DNA of 64,000 nt from Fasciola hepatica (taxonomy: Eukaryota; Platyhelminthes; Trematoda; Plagiorchiida; Fasciolidae): NCBI GenBank assembly GCA_948099385.1, contig CANUEZ040000168.1, positions 4,937,001 through 5,001,000 of the forward strand, in the 5' to 3' direction. How positions within the stretch are numbered: the stretch's first letter is position 1; each line of letters begins with the position of its first letter. The position numbers and the translations under genes were made by a program. The notes below the pieces were generated by a model. The model was not told the DNA's origin. It did not search any database and saw only the letters and a list, made by a program, of their open reading frames with translations. Positions 34,401 through 46,700 of this stretch are shown here, in pieces.

Positions 34401-37200
34401 AACCAGTTGTCTGATCTGGCCTAAAGTGCCTCTTTTGAGGAGGCATTCAGTACCTCCGATGGAAAGCTATTCCATAGAGGTATTATCCGAGGCGAGAAGA
34501 AATGTTGTCTAATTTAGGTACGTGGACTAGGTTTGAAAAGTTGACTCGTGTGTCCTAGCAGGGTTTCCAGGTTCTGACGAAAGAAAACCTGATCCACTAG
34601 GCCCCTTAGGAATAGATCATTCATCAGGAATAGGCCTCTCCTAATACGGTGTGCCTCAAGCAGGTAGGGGGTAAAACTTAAGCCATGTACCACTTTGGTA
34701 TCTTTCCTTTGAACTTGCTCTAAGATGTCCCGATCTCTTACGAGGCCAGAGTGTACTATCCGGCTGCCGTATTCTAAACGAGGTCGACTTTGGGTTCCAT
34801 TTAGAAGATAGAATTCCCCCTTGGAGATCATCGCTAATGTTCGTCTAATAGGGTTTAGGACCCGAAAGACTGCACAGCATATGCACCTGTGTCCAAGATT
34901 GTGACGTCACATGCTCACATCGTTGTAGTAACCGGAACTACTTCAGGGAGGTCGTTGGTGTAAATGAGGAATAAGAGAGGCCCAGGGACAACGTACTAAG
35001 GCCTCCTTTATTTGTAGGTGCAGGTTGAGATGGAGACGTATACACATGAACCGAGAGGGTTCGCTTATCTTAAAAGCCCTCAATCAGGCCCAGTGACTGA
35101 CCGGAGATGCCGAAGATCCTGAGTTTGTACAGAAGCAGAATACGCGGGACACTATCGAGGGCCCTGGCGAAACCGGTGAACTCGGCATGGGATACCTCGC
35201 CACCGTCGCGAGCCTGTGTCAGGCGATCCACAAATGTCAGCATGTTGGTGACGCGTGACCTGCCAGGAAGGAAGCCAGGTTGCGCTGGAGACAGCAAACT
35301 ACTGTCGCTCAAATGCGTCAGGATTTCGCGTTTTGGGACGCTCTCAAAGGCTTTGCTAGGGACACTGGTGAGGCTTATTGGCCTACAACTTCCGGGAAAG
35401 TGTTGACCTCCTTCCTTATAAATTGAGGTAACTAAAACATGCTTCCATGAACTTGGAAATTCTTCGTTGTATATGCACTGTTGAAAGAGCCTGGAGTATT
35501 ATACTGCAAGGATGGAGGCGGATTCTTTGAGAATGCAAAGATGAACTTCCTCCGGCCTCATCGAGCCGAACGGGTCAGGCTTGTTAACCGCCTCCTCCAC
35601 TTCTACGTGAGACACTGTGAGGTGCTTCAATGCAGGAACTAGCTGCTTTGGCTGAGAAGGTGGCTGTCCACACGCAAGCACTACGGTTGTGAAAACTTCT
35701 GCTACCTAAGAAGGGGAGATGGCAGGAGAGCCATCAGAGAGCGACAGCACTAGCGCTCAGAACCATGATTCCCGATTGGGGCGCACGTGTTTACAGAAGA
35801 AAGAGAGCCGTTTGTACGCTAGGTCTAAAATTCCTTTCTGTAGTTCCCTGAAGTGTTCCTTAATCTTTAATTTACATAGATTCCTGACGTATAGGGAAGC
35901 TTCTGCGTCTGCCGGAAGGGATGTGGCTCCGTACTTTGTGAACAGCCGAGAGCGTTTGTCTAGAGGGCGTTGAATTGATTTTGGCAGATGTGACTTACCC
36001 TAAGGGATCTACCGGATTCTAGGCACATGTAGAATATCTGCCTCCAGAACACATTGCTGTAGTAGTCTGTTGCCTCCTTCTATGTTTATGTTGTCAGATA
36101 TACCTCTTAGCTCGCTTCTAAAGTAGGACCTCGTCATACGGAAATTCGTTCGCTTGAACGACCGAGCTAATCTGTATTGGCGGAATATAGCTGGCCACTT
36201 CAATATGTTGTCGAAAGAGGGAACTGCGTGGTCGCTCTTACCTAGTGGTGGTAGAAGATCGGCAGTATCTGCGATGTGTTTTGAATTGATTACGATCGGA
36301 TCTGGAAATGATGTGTTTTGGTCCGTTCTAAACCTGGTAGGACAGGCCACGTGCTGTGTTCAGTACTGCTGGGCCAATAGATCTACTAATGTCTTACCAT
36401 ACTGGCTGTCAGTGCTAAGGCCTTTCCAGTCCACTCCGAGGGTGCTGAAGTCCCCCATAAGAAATAGGTGAATAATAGAGTGAAACGTGTCGAGGGTTTT
36501 CAGAACCTCTACCCTCAAGGGTGAATCTGCCTGTGGTGTAGAAGGGGAGCCGTAAAGTCACACCCAGAAGTAAAGTGGTGGAGGGGAAGAAGTGGAAGAT
36601 TACCCACAAGTGCCCACCAGGGCTGCTGAGGTATATCTAGTGGGGAGGCCGGGTGGCGGGAGGTTGATAATGCAGAGAGCTACTTCACAAGCACATCCTT
36701 TTTCTGAATCATGATGGAGAATGGAGTAACCCGACATTCTTACTTCACTGCCTCGACAGTCTTGTGTGAACAAAGTCCCCGTGATGGCAATGACGTGGAG
36801 TTTTGTGTCTGTTGCTAATTGTCCCAGCTCCAGCACGTCGTTCGGTGGACTGAGAAAATCTGTGTACAGCCATTTTAGTGCCTGCTCACAAGAAACAGGA
36901 GAAATTCACATAGAAGGGGATTCATTTTCTGCGGAGGTGTCCTCATAAAGGCCGTTGCCGACATAAGGGATGGTGGGGGCATAAGCACGGGTGACTGAGG
37001 CACCCAGCCCAGCAGGTTGGAAGGGGAATTGCCTTCTGGTGGACGGGGTTGAGATGCTACTGCACGAAAATGGCTATGTTTTGGGAGTCGATTACTGTGT
37101 AGGCCATATGGAGGGGAGTAGTTTTTCTCTATTTTCAGACCTTCATTCGTGCGTACCTTTCTCTCGACGACTCCTAATACTCTGGAGACCACACCGGTCA
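34400..37200 (-). mobile_element. Decayed CR1-like non-LTR retrotransposon (LINE family A)
   Basis: Read on the minus strand from 36.9 kb: apurinic-type endonuclease pieces (LHVIAITGTLF, 36,836-36,600), an endonuclease end with LGKSDHAVPSF (36,350-36,009), the pre-RT segment PFGSMRPEEVHLCILKE (35,681-35,499), RT pieces QPGFLPGRSRVTNMLTFVDR and ARALDSVPRILLLYKL (35,312-35,070), and the C-terminal thumb PRLEYGSRIVHSG ... LEQVQRKDTKVVHG (34,831-34,514) ending near WNSFPSEVLNASS at 34,450. Order and motifs are those of CR1-type LINEs, which insert by target-primed reverse transcription. Several frameshifts and loss of the RT FADD block make it inactive. Confidence 0.75.
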
Positions 37201-38922
37201 CTAACCCGGCCTACGCATCAACCTGACCGTTGGCTATTCATACGCTACCCGAATGATGCTTCCTTGATTACGTTCCGGGATCCCCTGGTGCCCGGTCGCC
37301 TGATCGCGGACTTCCTGATGCCTACGGCCGTTTGGCCCCACCAGGAAAACTCATGTCAATCACAACGGTGCGAAGCGCGGTCAGATCCACCGCTTTGGCT
37401 GGCGCACATCGGGCGTGCAGGCCAACTGCATTGATACGCGGGCGCAACTAGGCCGGCGGATCGCACTTCCTGTCAACAGAATTGGTTTTCAGGTTAGAAG
37501 TCCAGCGCACGGCCAGCCTCACCCACTAGTGCCAACTGCGGATTGAAAAACAACATCCCCTGCATATTACTGCTGCCACCCATTGCCTCCTCCAACGTTC
37601 CTGAACAAGGTTTACCATACCGGCATTTATATCCATCGACTTATCTTTTATTTGTCTGAACTGATGCCATGTTTACCCTCATTCTATTATATCCAGTTAC
37701 CGGATTCTGTACCCCAAAACATGAAACGGTTTCACTGTTCAGATCTTTATTATGAATATGACAATTCCTGGTATACTCTTGAAGAGACCATTTATCCAAT
37801 TGGTAATTTGTATGTCACAACTACATTTATTTAAACAAAACCATCATTTAAAGATTCGTCTCTCACCTGCCAACAATTCCACACAAAACGAAATGGTCCT
37901 CTTTCCAGCGCTTCATCGGCGTGACACCACCTCTATGTTCAGTGTATCCTTCCGTTGCACCTTTTCTCATTCAGCCATTTGCATTTCATGACAGTTGCAT
38001 TGGCAATGAAGTATTCACAATCCAGGACAAAAATAGTTCGGCACTGCGAAAGCGATTTCTCCAAACCTTTGCTGGCAATGAACTATACGTATGCCAATTT
38101 ACTGACCTTCCAGTTGTTTCCCAAATACCCCATGTCAGACTCTTACCAGCGCATCCCGTTAAGCGATTCTTTACATGTTTTGACAGTATCGTTTATGCAC
38201 CACCCCCTTGAGACTTCATAAGATCATCGTATATCAACTGCTGTTGTCAAATTATGTTCACCAATTAACCTGAAACGTACCCTTTATTCGAATCGTGTTT
38301 CACTCACCTGTCAACTTTCGTCACTCTGCTCCAGTGAAATTTCCAGGCTCGGGCAGCTACATCCACCTTTTTATGAGGGCGTTCTCCACAACCTCTTGAT
38401 GAATAGCAAATACCAATTCCGTGGTTGCACGGACTGTTTCATTTACGCATTCCCCCTCCTCGAAGGACACCACAAATCCTTAGGTATTATATTTCTGCTA
38501 TTTTCCGGGTCATCTGGACTACTGGTTCAAGTGCATGTCCTTCATCACCCAAAAGTCTCCAATTTTTCGTTGGTGCTTTTTCGAAAGTTTTCTCTGTCAG
38601 TTTACTCACCCTTGCGACTTTACATCGACGCTATCCAAAATACTGCGCGTTTGTACTTCATGACCGCTTTACTTCATCACGTATCTCGACGGTGGAGCCT
38701 ATTTCACTCAATTCGCAAATGTACGTCCACCCGACCTTCAAACTCAAATTTGCCGGGCAATCGTTCGTGCGACCACTAAAACCTGTACACTTTTAGGCTG
38801 CATTTACCCAAATGGATATCCAAGGAACCTTTTTGTGACCTCACCTGTATCATATGATCATGCAATCGAGCATGCTTCGAGTGTCCCCGAAATAAACCAT
38901 TATTATTATTATTATTATTAAA
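37200..38922 (+). mobile_element. 3'-end fragment of a LINE (family B) with (ATT)n tail
   Basis: The 3' terminus CCCGAAATAAACCATTATTATT (38,888-38,909, tail to 38,922) matches the ends of the two LINEs nested in the BEL element (read on minus at 43,790 and 48,715). The segment 37,340-37,570 matches the reverse complement of 45,240-45,480 (shared GATCCACCGCTTTGGC and GCGCACATCGGGCGT). So this is a plus-strand 5'-truncated copy consisting of 3' untranslated sequence. Some plus-strand ORFs up to 147 codons are present but not recognised. Confidence 0.6.
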
Positions 38923-39840
38923 TGGTCTCCATTTCTTATCCGCCTTGGGTTGGGCCCCTTTTTCGGATGTTTTGTAATAATGGGTCTTGGGTGACCCAAG
39001 ATACCTTCCTGTTGGTCGGTTCTAAACTTTGGTTGAAACAATGGCTTCTTCTGAGGCGTTCTCCGTATATCCTTCCTGGGGTTTTTTTAATTTAGCTTGA
39101 CTTGGATAGTTGCTTCTAGAGCATCCTTACTTTCCCGAGGCTATTCGTATTGGGTGGGCTGGAGGCCACTGGTGTAAAGAGGAGATTTGGAACCACTGTG
39201 CAGACGGTAGCATCTGCAGCGGAATATGTCTTACCGGGATTCCCAGAGTTTGATTGGCCTGTGGTTTCATCTGCAGTGAGACTGACCACGGGAGACACTT
39301 GCAATTTGGGGTCCGCCATTAAGGACGGGGCGGTCCGTGGCCTTGTCACCTGACAAGCATACAATGGGCTGTCGAGTATTATTCCATGCATCCAAGTATG
39401 TGACCTTTTATTCGTCGCTTTTTGGGCGATCAGGTTGGTTTCCGGTTCCTCAGAAGACCATTCCAGGACTACACCCGATATTTGTTTCTGCCTTTTGGGA
39501 ACCAGTCACGAGGCTGAAGGTGCCACTTTAGGTGCATCCAAAAGGGCGTCTTCAGTACCACGCTGAACGATCGTCCCTTTGTCCAGTGTGTGATCTCTGA
39601 TTCCGCACGAGAGTCACTAAGGCTACGGATGAAGCCAATATGTCTTTGTGAATTCTTCTGAGACAGGGAAGGCTCAACGAGAAGAAAATAGCGCCACAGG
39701 GCCCCGGTGGATGCCGGACCTCAACACCGAACGGTGTTCGGTGTTGCTGCAATCGCTGGGAGACGAGAAGGAAATGAAATTATAAATAAACTTTTCAACT
39801 TCTCCCGCGTTTTAGTTCGAAAATCCATGGTGGACTTCCC
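38923..39840. other. Unassigned stretch between LINE tail and gypsy remnant
   Basis: No recognised coding region. It may include the 3' untranslated end or LTR of the minus-strand gypsy that follows, but no duplicated partner was found near 42.4-43.1 kb. Confidence 0.3.
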
Positions 39841-39849
39841 AACTTCTTG

Positions 39850-42360
39850 CTAACAATAGGTTGTAAAAATCGTCGCGGAATCGGTGAAAAAGACAGGATT
39901 CCGTAGTTGTCGATCGTGACGGCCCCTTCGCTTTGCGGGTGCGATTAGAGATTTTGACGGGCTAATTTCCGGGTTCTCACTGGACCCAACTGTGAGTGGT
40001 TCGAGTAATAACTCGCTCGATGCGGGGGACTGAACGGCTTCAGCAGGTGTAAAGTGGGCCGGCGGCTGGCAGTCTATGACGGCAGGTTTCGGGCGTTCAA
40101 TAGATGCGGTGTAGTTTTGTCCGCTGACTTGTGTGGTAAATGTTTGCCCCACATTTTACCACCCAAAACGGGTCAGTGTATGGTGGTTGTAGTGGTGATT
40201 GAATACCGTTGACGCAAAAGAATGAATGAGTGGTGGTTTCTAACGCAATTAGGACGTAACTTGTAGACTATTGTTCACTAGGTAGACTGGCCCTGAGCAA
40301 TCGCATAAGCTGTATAAGGTGCTGAGCATAGTAGCCGTAGACAAAATCCACCGTTGGTGAGGGGGCTGCAAACATTTTAGGCAGACGAAGTGTTCAGCCG
40401 TGTACTAGTACGGTCGATGTTGTGTGCAAGTCTTCCTTAAAGGTACTACGCAGGCTTAAGAGTGCTATTGGTAGTGTTTCACTCCAAAGTTGGTTACCGT
40501 TTGCTCGGAGGGGGGTTGTTACCAGCAGGTGGAAACTTTCAACCATGTCATCGGCCTGAGAGTAGTACGCTTTTTTCCCAATGTGTTGGCAGCCGAGGGT
40601 TTCAAGTCGGCTGCCAAAAGCGCCCTCAATGTGTGGGCTATGGTCGATCGTCTCTAATGCCAGGCAACCGAAATGACTAACCCAACTGGTCAGAAAATCT
40701 TTCGTGGCCTCCTCCGACGAGGGATACGAATGACCTGCAGCCAGCAAGTAAAACGATGCACACGTGTGAGTATGTAGACTTACCCAAGCCAAGGTGACAG
40801 TCGTCCCATATGTTGACTTGCACATGATGAAAACTTGTTTCAGGTTCCGGGTACATGATTAAAGCCTTCTTAGCTCGCCTGTGTTTTGACACATTGACAC
40901 GGCTGACAAGCTCGGGCCCATTGACGGACACCTCGTTTGACATGGGGCCAAACAAAACTTACGGTTACCAGTTTCACCGAGGCAGTCACGCTTAGATGAA
41001 CCAGATTATTGAGTATCAGGAAAGTAGAATAACTGTGGGCAGCAGGAACCACCGGACTAGGGTGACCTTGTGACATCGAACACGATGGTATTTTGAAAAG
41101 TTTGGATAGTTACTGTCGTGGAGTTCAAAAAACCTTTCTGTCGAATTTGTTCGATGCCACGGTCCGTAGCTTGGGCATGTGCCATTGCGTACAGTTTAAT
41201 ATTAAGCGTCGGTGAGAGACTCAGTCTATGTAGGCTTGATGAGGCCTCAGCGACGGGATTGAGTACCCCAGAGATGTGTCGTATTTTCACGACAAACTGA
41301 AACAAAGTCTAAGTGGCGAATTTTACATGAGGAGAATCGATGGGGAGCCTTGTGATTTGTGACCACCGTGAACAAACGGCCCTCGAGTGTGTGTCCAAAA
41401 TGACGGACTCCCTAATAGGTGGCTAACAGCTCCCTATCAAATGTGCTGTACCTAGATTCGGCGGGCCTTAGGCGCTTAGAAAAGAATGCTAGAGATTGCC
41501 AAGAGTCGTCTATGGGCTGTCGCAGTACTGCTGCAACTGCTGTGTCCGAGGCATCCGTCATTACCGGTCGGGATGGGTAAGGAGTGCTTTGTTGGCACTG
41601 GCATCCTTGCTCGAGGCAAATACAACTTGTATCATTTCATGAAACACGAAATTCCGCTTGCACCCGCGCAGAAAGTCGGTGATGGGTTGCCTCATTTCCG
41701 CACACTGAAGAATGAACCGGCGGTGAAATTTTACAAGGTAGGCAAACTGACGCAATTAGCAAAACGTTCGGGGTTCGAGATAGACGTGAATAGTGGAAAC
41801 ACTTTCTAGCAGAGGGCAAACACCCGAGGATGAAATAGAATGTCCTATAAAGGTGATATCAGACCGGCCTAATTCGCGTTTCGCGATTTTGATCGTAAAT
41901 CCGGGCTGGCTAAAACGTTCGAAAAGGGCCCTTGAGTGTGCAGAGCTCTCTTGCTTTGAAGAAATAGCAACCAAAATATCATCCAGGTATGAGTAGGCAT
42001 TTTTTAAATCCCGAGTCATACCTTGTATGAACCGTTGGATGGTGTGGGCTGCTTTGCTGAGTCCAAACGGCATTATCAGAAACTCGAACAGCCCAAAAGG
42101 CGTAGTGCCGGCAGTTTTACGGATATCAGCCTCTGCTGCCGGGATCTCGTTGTGCGGACGAACTTAATCGATACGGCTGAACGCGGAGCAACCTGATCAA
42201 GACGAAGTAAGATCGTGTACTTAGGGAACTGGCCATACGTCAGGGACGGTGACTTTGTTAAGTGCTCCGTTATCACCACCGGGTCGCCCGTCACCGCTAG
42301 ACTTAGGGACCATATGAAGAGAGGAAGCCCGAGGGCCACTAGAGAATCGTAATACACCGA
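39850..42360 (-). mobile_element. Decayed Ty3/gypsy (CsRn1-like) pol
   Basis: On the minus strand the order is RT, RNase H, integrase, C-terminal tail. RT: a broken upstream part (42,357-42,076), then MPFGLSKAAHTIQRFIQG and the catalytic YLDDILVAI (42,073-41,900), then GHSISSSGVCPL. RNase H end: IRHISGVLNPVAEASSSL (41,305-41,220). Integrase: a zinc-finger-like stretch with ARACQPCQCVKTQ (about 40,890), a core with KDFLTSWVSHFGC, YSQADDMVES and LPIALLSLRS (40,825-40,394). Tail: near 40,100 ERPKPAVIDCQPP, typical of the CsRn1 end. Frames are repeatedly broken. The YxDD is intact, but the first integrase acidic motif is degraded. Confidence 0.75.
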
Positions 42361-43133
42361 GTTCTAGGATGTGTTCTAATTTGGTCTGTTAAACACGAGA
42401 ATTTTCTGGAGCTAACCGACGTGGCCTACGGAACCCTGGGGTTCCCTTGGTAACGATATTATGAGTGACTTTGTCGGTCACTGCCAGGAGGGACCCGGCC
42501 TGCCAAAACATGGCCTAGTAGGCGGAGACGAGTTCACCATAAGGCGATGTGCCTGTGGTTGAAGGCACACAGGCGTGATGTGGTTCTTTCGCGAATTTTA
42601 TTCGGATAAAGTGAAAGGGGTCTGGCGATCCACCAACCTGCGGCGCCGTGCATCAACCAGCAAGTCAGAGTGTTACAGGAAATCAGTGCCTAGAGCTGGT
42701 TACGAGACATCGGCGATGATGAATGCCCGACGAATATTACTCTTTCTCTAAATCAGAGGTAAGTCACCTCTGTTCATAAGTTGTGATGGCTGTGCCATTG
42801 GCAGCTCGTAGTGTTTTTGACTGCAAAGAGCTATTGTCACCCTCCGGTGGCGAGATGACTCTCATTTCGCCACCGGCATCAACGGAGAATAAAACTATTT
42901 GAAATGACTTTCCTCACGTTTAGGTGACTGTTGGTCCGATGATCGGCCGCGTGGGTCATCACCACGGGTCCGGGGGCTTATCTTCCATGATGAGCTCCGG
43001 AAAACTTACTCCACAATGACCGCCTTGGAAAACCCCTAGAAAAACCACAGTTCCGTGCTTCTAAGGCATCACCTACTCACATACGGTATTTGTTTGTTTT
43101 TAAAAGCTTCATGTTATTATGAATCAACCCTTG
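42361..43133. other. Unassigned stretch left of the BEL/Pao element
   Basis: Would be the gag/protease position of the minus-strand gypsy, but no motif survives that I can recognise. Confidence 0.3.
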
Positions 43134-43559
43134 TGTGCAGTCCAGCCACCGGGATGTTCGAGTGACGCGTAGCAACCAATTTTGACACAACTCGAAACAA
43201 AGTGGATTGCAAATAGCTATGGTACTGTATACAACAAATAAATTAATTTTACAACAATCGAACCTCAATAGTGTTCCTTCTGGGCTCTCACGCTCCAACT
43301 TGAACAACAAATCAACAACTGAAGCTTAATTACAGCGAAAGGTTAGTGACAGAGGATGAGATTACCGAATACAGTCGCAACGAAATTCAAGCTAAGCGAC
43401 TCACGTTCGAGCCAATGGTGGGAGTTTGGTTTGTGACAAAGATTTTGAGCAACAAAACAAACAATCGGAATTCCGGCAGAGATAATTCAAACGAATGAAG
43501 AATGCCGTTTGTAACATGGATTATAATGCATGGAATGGGTTATCCTGAACTCTTTTACA
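43134..43559 (-). repeat. BEL/Pao 3' LTR
   Basis: 426 bp, beginning TG and ending CA on either strand, and near-identical to 56,560-56,985 over the full length. It is the 3' LTR because the genes run on the minus strand. A short purine-rich tract (minus strand GGGGCAGG) abuts its inner edge. Confidence 0.85.
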
Positions 43560-43760
43560 CCTGCCCCAAAAATCCAACCCGGATTCTTTTCGTGCACTGC
43601 TGGATGTGGTCGGCCTGCCCTACAGTTCCTCAATAATTTACACTGATCATCTTCAATAGCAGCTTCCAGTCGGACCAGTGGACCAACTCTCAATCGTCCC
43701 CCCAGTTTCGGCAGATCCCAAGACCCGCCTCCTAACTGAAAGAGTTGGCTCTTAAACTTG
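43560..43760 (-). pseudogene. BEL/Pao 3' internal remnant
   Basis: Between the second LINE's (ATT)-like tail and the 3' LTR. The minus-strand frame reads QLGGGSWDLPKLGGRLRVG and on into the LTR. It is probably the end of the BEL pol or untranslated sequence. Confidence 0.45.
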
Positions 43761-46700
43761 ATAATGATAATGACAATGATAATGGTTTGTTTCGGGTAAC
43801 CCTGAGGCATGCTGTAACGCAAGATCAAACGGTGCCATTGGAAGCAGAGTCCGCATTCCAAGAGGATGATTCAGGTATGTGCACTTGATATTGTACAACA
43901 GAAAGTGTTTAAGTTACTCCTTAAGGCGAAGCTCGGTAAACTTGAACTCAAGATAGAGTGACTAACCCGGCAAAGTCAGGGTGAAGCTGGTCGGAGGTAG
44001 TAGACTCTTACTCGAATATTACCAAAAGAGGGACTGTGCATCGAGAGAATCAAACAGAATTGACAAAAGTTTTGTTCACCTTGAGGAAAAAGAGGTTTCT
44101 AAGGGAGACATGAACCAGCTATAGCGCTCCGCGGATTATGGCTTGACTTTGAATTGAAAATCAGACAACGAAAGGAATGAATTTGCAGACAAAATACAGA
44201 CAAAATCTTTTGAAGAATACTCTTGTAACGTTTAGCGACTAAATATTGGCTGAGTCCGTTAAATACCCAGTGAAGGACTCATTTGTAGAGAGAGATTGCC
44301 CAGGTGATGGTGAAAAAAGTGGCTGGACTTAAACATGTAATCGTTGCACACATTGTTTACTTCCAGGAAGGTGGAATGTGATGCACTAAAATGGAAATGG
44401 GAACTCGGCGACAAATCAATTTGTGATGCGTAGCCATGATAGTCGCAGATACACGGCTTGCAAAGATTAGTACTTAATGGCGAGTTATTATTCACGTATG
44501 ATTGTCGTTGTCTAAAGGTTGAACATGATGACCAGGGGGATGCAAGGATCAAAACTGTCTGAGGGGGTTTACCAAAATGGAATACCGGATATGAAAAAGC
44601 ATAAACAACCGATGAATGCGTTTGCGAAGTTGGGTGGTGAAGTAGTTGACAGGTTAAATACTATCTGTTGGTGGCCTCTGTAAAAGGCGGATCATGTGAT
44701 GGCAGAAGATCAAAACACTGAGATACAGATGTCTCTCAGATGTGAATATGTGGGGAGGGCATGAATCCTTGCAAGGTGAAGCTATTTCAGTGCCACAGCT
44801 GTGTGGACGAACAGAAGGACTGATGGAAAGAGCAAACTGTCTCAATATCATCGACTGTTGGAATGCCCCGGGGACAAATATTCCTCAGTGGTATATACTG
44901 TTTGGATATTGTGGGACGGAAGTGTATGGCAACATTAAAAGTGACTTTTTGCAAATGCATCGGAAGCTGTAACGAAAGAGGGCGAGTTTTATCTCGGGGA
45001 TTGGTTAAGTTTGCGAATGGGATGAGCGGGTGGTTTGTCACGAATCCTCGGGGCAAAGGACCAAGAACCGTAAGTCGAGTACGAAAAAGGTCTTTTAACC
45101 CCGCGATAATTATGTATTAAGGAAAGTGGATTCTGCCGGGCGTAAGAAGCGGTAGGTTAAGACGGCAAAGATAGGGACGCGTAGGATGAAAAACAGGCGA
45201 TAACCAGGGGAGATAGTTCCATCTTTGCAGCATTTCGGGTGCATAGATGTTTTTTTTGCTGCAACTGGTGCTGGTGGGTGGGGCTGACCGTGCGCTGGAC
45301 AACCAACCTGAAAACCAATTTTGGTGACAAGAGGTGCGATCCGCAATCCTAGCTGCGCCCGCACGTCGTTGCAGACATCCTGGACGCCCGATGTGCGCCG
45401 GCCAAAGCGGTGGATCCGACCGTGCCCCGCACCGGCGGGCTTAGCTTGAGTGACATTGGCGTTGCCACATAGAGATCGAATAGTCCAGGAGCTTGCGACC
45501 AGGTTGCGAGGGGTCCTGGAGAGCAGAGCCAATGTGGTAGTGACGAAATTACGGGCAGGTATGGAATTTTCAGCCGGAAATGTGGGCCAAGTATTATGCC
45601 GAGCCGTCGAAGGGAAGGCACACATCAGTGGTTGTCTGGAAGGGTAAAAACAGTAAAACGCAGTCTGGGGTGCTCCTAGCTGGGGTTCAAAGGTCAGTGG
45701 TAAAGAGAAACCTCTAGTATCTAGAAATTGGAACTACTTGGGGGATGGTTCGACTTTGCTAAACACAAGGTTTTACGCGAAAGATTAATGAAACTTGAGT
45801 GGTATTTACGGCGACTTGTATGGTACGTAGGTCTCGTGGCCTCCAACTCAGACAAACTTGTCAGTAATTCAAACCAACCTTGTACGCTCCTCCCCGGAAG
45901 TGTATGGATCATTATTCGATACGAGTGTCAGGACATCTAGCCGTTTGTTTAATTTCTCTTCAAATCTCGGCAAGTGGTCTATGGCACGGACATTTGGGGA
46001 AAGTTTGTTCCGCATTTGTGAATATTTAACAAAAAATAATTTAAACCGTTCGCTAGTCCTCGGAGACGGTACAATGACCGGATGACTGCTGTGTCGTAAC
46101 GAATACTTTAGGCTTAACGGGTCTCGTACCACTGGGGAGGCTTTGCGGGATCTATATTTTAATAGTGAGTGGAAAAGGAGCAAGTTGTTCTTTATCCGTC
46201 GGATCCAAAGAAGTTCGAGGAGTAGCAGGTCACAGCACTGTTTACAGTTGGGACTAAACGAATATCCAACTATTTGTTTAGTAAAGGTGCTCTGAACATT
46301 TTCCATGGCGATCCTATTAATCTGCGCATGTTGGAGCCAACTATTGAACTATACTCTAGCAATGGTCAAACTTGTGTTTCATAGAAACTGAGTTTACTTT
46401 CACGCAAACGAAATGTTCTGTAGACAAGTCCTATTAACCTTCAAGACCTAGCAATTTAAGTGTCTGTTTGCTCTGAGAAGTTAAACGAACCGGAGTAGTA
46501 TATGCCCAGGTCTCGTACTGAGCATTTGTTGGGGATCAGATGACAACCTTTACTAAACGGTTCGGGAGGGTCATGACACTCGTATGTTAGAATGCAGCTT
46601 TTGTCCGCTGAGAACTTCATTACCCAACTGGGCATCCGTAAGTCCTCCGATATTTTCGCAATAGTATTACCCAATCAATTATGGTCGAAGGTTCAAAACA

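Noticed and set aside
45110..45625. 171-codon minus-strand ORF
   Set aside because: It lies in the 3' region of the nested LINE and resembles no protein I recognise; noted instead as a conserved nucleotide block.
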